The notes under the pieces were generated by a model. It ran no database searches and was not told the DNA's origin. It saw nothing but the letters and a program-made list of their open reading frames with translations. The position numbers and the translations under genes were made by a program. Shown piece by piece: positions 60,670 to 64,000 of a stretch of DNA of 64,000 nucleotides. Origin of the DNA: an uncultured Clostridia bacterium (lineage in GTDB: Bacteria; Bacillota; Clostridia; Oscillospirales; Oscillospiraceae); NCBI GenBank assembly GCA_932222125.1, contig CAKNZJ010000122.1, forward strand, positions 1 through 64,000, given 5' to 3'. Every line of letters begins with the position of its first letter. Positions within the stretch are counted from its first letter, which is position 1.

Positions 60670-61710
60670 ATGAATATTCTGGCCTTTGAATCCTCCTGCG
60701 ATGAGACCGCCGCCGCCGTGGTGCGGGATGGCCGCACAGTGTTGTCCTCGGTGATTGCCTCCTCAGCGGAAATGCACGCAGCCTATGGAGGCGTGGTGCC
60801 TGAGATAGCCTCCCGCAGACATGTGGAGGTCATCTCCTCCCTGGCGGATGAGGCCCTGCGCCAGGCCGACCTGAACAAAACGGATGTCGACGCAGTAGCG
60901 GTAACCTATGCCCCCGGCCTCATTGGGGCCTTGCTGGTGGGCGTATCCTTTGCCAAGTCCCTGGCCTTTGGCCTGGGGGTGCCACTGATTCCGGTTCACC
61001 ACGTTCAAGGGCACATCGCCGCCAACTATATTGCCCATGCCGGCCTGGAGCCGCCCTTTCTATGTCTATGTGTATCCGGCGGCACCACCGCCCTAGTGGA
61101 TGTGCAGGATTACACCCGCTTTGAGATGATGGGAAGCACCCGGGACGACGCTGTGGGCGAATGTTTTGACAAGACTGCCCGGGTGCTGGGACTGGGCTAT
61201 CCCGGCGGCGGCCCCATGGATCGTCTGGCCCAGGGCGGAGATGATCAAGCCTACCCCTTTCCCCGGGCACATGTGTCGGATAACCCTTTGGATATGTCCT
61301 TTTCCGGGTTAAAAACGGCGGTGCTTAACACCATTCACACCGCCCAGCAAAAGGGTGAATCCCTGATCCTTTCCGATTTGGCCGCCTCCTTTGCCGCCGC
61401 TGTCTCCGATTCCTTGATTCCCCGGGTAATGGCGGCCAATACCCTGACCGGATACAACAAGATTACCGTCGCCGGGGGGGTGGCAGCCAACAGCCGCATC
61501 CGAGCCGACTTGGAGAGGGCCTGCCGGGAAGCCGGGGCCAAACTGTGGCTGCCCCCCCTGGCTCTGTGTGGCGACAATGCCGCCATGATCGGCTGTCAGG
61601 GCTACTACGAATATCAGGCGGGACATACCGCCGGCTGGGATCTCAATGCCAAGGCCAACCTGGACATTTCCAATCGGGCATTCTCTTCTACGTCCGCTCC
61701 AAGCATGTAG
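60670..61710 (+). CDS. tsaD: tRNA threonylcarbamoyladenosine synthase subunit TsaD
   Basis: A 346-residue ASKHA-fold enzyme making t6A37 in ANN-decoding tRNAs. LAFESSCDETAAAVV, the metal site HHVQGHIAANY, SGGTTALVDV, GSTRDDAVGECFDKTARVLGLGYPGG and GGVAANSRIR are all conserved. The start at 60670 gives the standard MNILAFESSCDET. Partner genes tsaB and tsaE are not in this window. It follows the GNAT gene by 16 bases. Confidence 0.97.
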   Translation: MNILAFESSCDETAAAVVRDGRTVLSSVIASSAEMHAAYGGVVPEIASRRHVEVISSLADEALRQADLNKTDVDAVAVTYAPGLIGALLVGVSFAKSLAFGLGVPLIPVHHVQGHIAANYIAHAGLEPPFLCLCVSGGTTALVDVQDYTRFEMMGSTRDDAVGECFDKTARVLGLGYPGGGPMDRLAQGGDDQAYPFPRAHVSDNPLDMSFSGLKTAVLNTIHTAQQKGESLILSDLAASFAAAVSDSLIPRVMAANTLTGYNKITVAGGVAANSRIRADLERACREAGAKLWLPPLALCGDNAAMIGCQGYYEYQAGHTAGWDLNAKANLDISNRAFSSTSAPSM

Positions 61711-62009
61711 CAAAATGTCTATGCTCAAATTATTATTATGTTAACAAAAAGTCCACTTTAGCATATTAGGAAACTAGATATATGAGGGCTTATATTTTTT
61801 TGTAATATTAAAAATTTCTCTGTTGTTCCACATAATTTCCATGTTGAAATCTCTGTTGAAGTTGTGGATAACTTTTTGTATCAAAAATTATGGCCCATAT
61901 TATGGAAAGCAAAAAACATGGGTATCCCGTCACAGCCTGTCGAAGTTTCCCTCTCTCCTCCCGGTTCCCGCTCCAGAGGATCCCAGCTGCAATTACCCTG
62001 AGTAATCTC
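61711..62009. other. AT-rich gap before the ZTP riboswitch
   Basis: About 300 bases without a gene, RNA signature or strong hairpin; only short open frames lacking ribosome binding sites. No clear terminator for tsaD was found. Confidence 0.5.
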
Positions 62010-62038
62010 TTGACGAGTTCCATTGACTGTGGTAAACT
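62010..62038 (+). promoter_or_regulatory. Promoter of fhs
   Basis: TTGACG, 17 bases, TAAACT; the transcript would start just before the riboswitch. Confidence 0.7.
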
Positions 62039-62049
62039 TATGTACGCTG

Positions 62050-62150
62050 TATAACTGACGGAAGTGGAAAACCACATGGAGTACAGCGGCGCGTTTGCGC
62101 CTGATTGCCGACCGTCTGGGCGCACTACCCACGTAGTGCGCTCTTTTCTA
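62050..62150 (+). promoter_or_regulatory. ZTP riboswitch (pfl motif) with terminator
   Basis: Fits the pfl/ZTP aptamer: ACTGACGG, the hairpin GTGG-AAAA-CCAC (62064-62075), ATGGAGTACAGC, a variable stem and the conserved GCCGACCGTCTGGGC (62107-62121, usually CCGCCTGGGC). The last bases run into a terminator GCGCACTAC-CCAC-GTAGTGCGC with TCTTTTCT (62120-62149). ZTP/ZMP signals low 10-formyl-tetrahydrofolate and should turn on fhs, the enzyme that makes it. Confidence 0.93.
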
Positions 62151-62182
62151 TTCTACACCCCATCCAATGGAGGAGTACTCGG

Positions 62183-63847
62183 ATGAAAACTGATATTGAG
62201 ATTGCCCAGCTCGCCTCTATGCAGCCAATCAGCCAGGTGGCTGCTCAAGCCGGTATTGGGGAAGAGCTGCTGGAGTGCTATGGCCGGGTCAAGGCCAAGA
62301 TCGACATCACCCCACTCCGGGACAGGCCCCGGAAGGGCAAGCTGATCCTCGTAACCGCCATCAACCCAACTCCTGCTGGGGAGGGCAAGACCACCACCAG
62401 CGTAGGGCTGGCAGACGCTCTAAAGCGGCTTGACAAAAATGTGCTGCTCTGTCTGCGAGAACCCTCCCTGGGGCCTGTATTCGGCGTCAAAGGGGGCGCC
62501 GCAGGCGGTGGTTATGCCCAGGTTGTGCCTATGGAGGATATCAACCTCCACTTTACCGGCGACTTTCACGCCATTGGCGCGGCCAACAACTTGCTTGCCG
62601 CCTTGTTGGATAACCACATTCAACAGGGTAACTCCCTTGGCATTGACGTCAAAAAGATCACCTGGCAGCGATGCGTCGATATGAATGACCGGCAACTGCG
62701 CTCCATTGTAGATGGCCTGGGAGGCCGGATGCAGGGCGTGCCTCGGGAGGACAGCTTTGTCATCACCGTTGCCTCCGAGATTATGGCAGTGCTGTGTCTG
62801 GCCACCGGGCTGCGTGATCTCAAGGAGCGCCTGGCCCGCATCATTGTTGGCTATACCTACGACGGCAAGCCGGTCACCGCCGCGGACTTGAAGGCTCAGG
62901 GCGCCATGGCCGCTCTGCTGAAGGACGCCATTAAACCCAACCTGGTTCAGACCTTGGAGAATACACCCTCCTTGGTTCATGGGGGACCCTTTGCCAATAT
63001 CGCCCACGGCTGCAACTCCGTCTCCGCCACTGACACCGCCCTAAAGCTGGCAGACTATGTGGTCACTGAGGCAGGTTTTGGTGCCGACCTGGGCGCGGAA
63101 AAGTTTCTGGACATCAAGTGCCGGTCTGCCGGACTGTCCCCTGACGCGGTGGTCATCGTGGCCACCGTCAAGGCCCTCAAATATAACGGCGGGGTAGCAA
63201 AGGATCAGCTTGGCTGTGAGAATTTGTCAGCTCTGGAACAAGGTCTCCCCAATCTGCTCAAGCATGTTGAAAATATCACCCAGGTTTTTGGCTTGCCCGC
63301 GGTGGTCGCCATCAACCGCTTCTCTAATGATACTGACACCGAGCTAGAGCTCATCCGGCGCAAATGTCAAGCGCTTGGAGTGAACGTGGCTATCAGCGAA
63401 GTGTGGGGCAAGGGTGGACAGGGTGGACAAGAACTGGCCCAAGAAGTGCTGGCTCTTACCCAGCAGCCCAAGCAGTTTCGCTTTGCCTATGAACTAGATC
63501 AGCCCCTCACGGCCAAAATTGAAGCTATTGTCACAAAAATTTACGGCGGCGCAGCAGTGAGCTATTCCGCTGCCGCAGCCCAGGAACTGGCCCGCCTGGA
63601 GGCTATGGGGTTTGGTTCCCTACCTGTGTGCATGGCCAAGACTCAATACTCCCTGTCCGACGATCCAACCAAGCTGGGCCGCCCAGAAGGCTTTACCGTC
63701 ACAGTATCCAAGGTAAAGGTATCCGCAGGGGCTGGCTTCGTAGTCGTTCAAACCGGAGACATCATGACCATGCCTGGGCTGCCCAGGACCCCCGCTGCGG
63801 AGAAGATTGACGTAGACGATAACGGTATAATCTCTGGCCTATTCTAA
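62183..63847 (+). CDS. fhs: Formate-tetrahydrofolate ligase
   Basis: A 554-residue cytosolic enzyme making 10-formyl-THF from formate, ATP and THF, for purine synthesis or the methyl branch of the Wood-Ljungdahl pathway. ITAINPTPAGEGKTTTSVGLADAL is the ATP loop; LREPSLGPVFGVKGGAAGGGYAQVVPMEDINLHFTGD, FANIAHGCNSVSAT and VTEAGFGADLGAEKF are typical. GGAGGAG sets the ATG at 62183. Single gene under a ZTP riboswitch; no folD or fchA nearby. Confidence 0.96.
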   Translation: MKTDIEIAQLASMQPISQVAAQAGIGEELLECYGRVKAKIDITPLRDRPRKGKLILVTAINPTPAGEGKTTTSVGLADALKRLDKNVLLCLREPSLGPVFGVKGGAAGGGYAQVVPMEDINLHFTGDFHAIGAANNLLAALLDNHIQQGNSLGIDVKKITWQRCVDMNDRQLRSIVDGLGGRMQGVPREDSFVITVASEIMAVLCLATGLRDLKERLARIIVGYTYDGKPVTAADLKAQGAMAALLKDAIKPNLVQTLENTPSLVHGGPFANIAHGCNSVSATDTALKLADYVVTEAGFGADLGAEKFLDIKCRSAGLSPDAVVIVATVKALKYNGGVAKDQLGCENLSALEQGLPNLLKHVENITQVFGLPAVVAINRFSNDTDTELELIRRKCQALGVNVAISEVWGKGGQGGQELAQEVLALTQQPKQFRFAYELDQPLTAKIEAIVTKIYGGAAVSYSAAAAQELARLEAMGFGSLPVCMAKTQYSLSDDPTKLGRPEGFTVTVSKVKVSAGAGFVVVQTGDIMTMPGLPRTPAAEKIDVDDNGIISGLF

Positions 63848-63978
63848 ATCCCGTCGCCATCCCCCGCCGCTATATCGGAGGCGGCATACTCCCGGCAGCC
63901 AGCGCTTGCATTTCCCTCTTCCACCCACACTGTCCTTCGGCTGGAACGAACCATCCCTTCATCTATTGATTAAGCCGG

Positions 63979-64000
63979 CATTGAGTATAAACACTCAATG
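63979..64000. repeat. Inverted repeat at the window end
   Basis: CATTGAGT-ATAAAC-ACTCAATG, cut by the window edge. It could be a terminator for fhs or a gene beyond; the T-run cannot be seen. Confidence 0.4.

Overview
The window reads as chromosome of an anaerobic, gut-type Clostridia bacterium, most like the Oscillospirales (Flavonifractor, Intestinimonas and Oscillibacter relatives). This is inferred from GC-rich Gram-positive genes with strong AGGAGG-type ribosome binding sites, T-box and ZTP riboswitches, a FeoB-associated Cys-rich peptide, DHHW/MBOAT/DUF4358 genes, a flavodiiron protein and a mucin-type sialidase. No rRNA, CRISPR array or complete mobile element was found. Species cannot be fixed from sequence reading alone.

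Layout. 1-1.3 kb: the end of one CobW-type metal GTPase and a whole second one. 1.4-2.2 kb: an exported polysaccharide deacetylase. 2.3-5.6 kb: a ferrous-iron uptake locus (feoA, feoA, feoB, FeoB-associated peptide) with two DtxR-like operators. 5.7-10.1 kb: a DUF305 protein, thiI, and cinA with a secreted deacetylase-like protein. 10.1-18.7 kb: an accessory block beside tRNA-Arg(CCT). It holds a 5' tRNA-Arg relic, the intact tRNA, a 1963-residue secreted sialidase that also carries an SGNH esterase domain, AT-rich debris, and two neighbouring genes each broken by one in-frame TAA.

19-25 kb: a lone short-chain dehydrogenase and a complete branched-chain amino-acid ABC operon. 25-29.1 kb (minus strand): MBOAT and DHHW acyl-transfer genes with two DUF4358 lipoproteins. 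29.2-35.6 kb: udk, then trmL with the lower-glycolysis cluster pgk-tpiA-gpmI-eno. 35.8-39 kb: an acyl-CoA dehydrogenase fused to an EtfA FAD domain and a rubredoxin, followed by a flavodiiron protein; together they look like an acyl-CoA-driven oxygen (or NO) reductase and are the best candidate for an undescribed system here. 39.1-40.8 kb: a ZIP metal transporter and two half-size TauE/SafE transporters. 41-45.9 kb: a peptide/nickel-type ABC operon.

46-51.6 kb (minus strand): gltX, a possible small leader ORF, and nnrD, a LolA-like lipoprotein, alr, mazF and a small secreted protein, matching the Bacillus ydcC-alr-ndoA neighbourhood but without the antitoxin. 51.7-56.8 kb: a phenylalanine T-box ahead of a YitT membrane protein and pheS-pheT. 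56.8-61.7 kb: polA, rimI, a GNAT protein and tsaD. 62-63.8 kb: a ZTP riboswitch controlling fhs.

Most housekeeping operons are tightly packed, with recognisable promoters (TTGACA-N17-TATAAT type) and strong hairpin terminators. Start codons were moved downstream of the longest possible ORF wherever a ribosome binding site and the family's usual N-terminus agreed.
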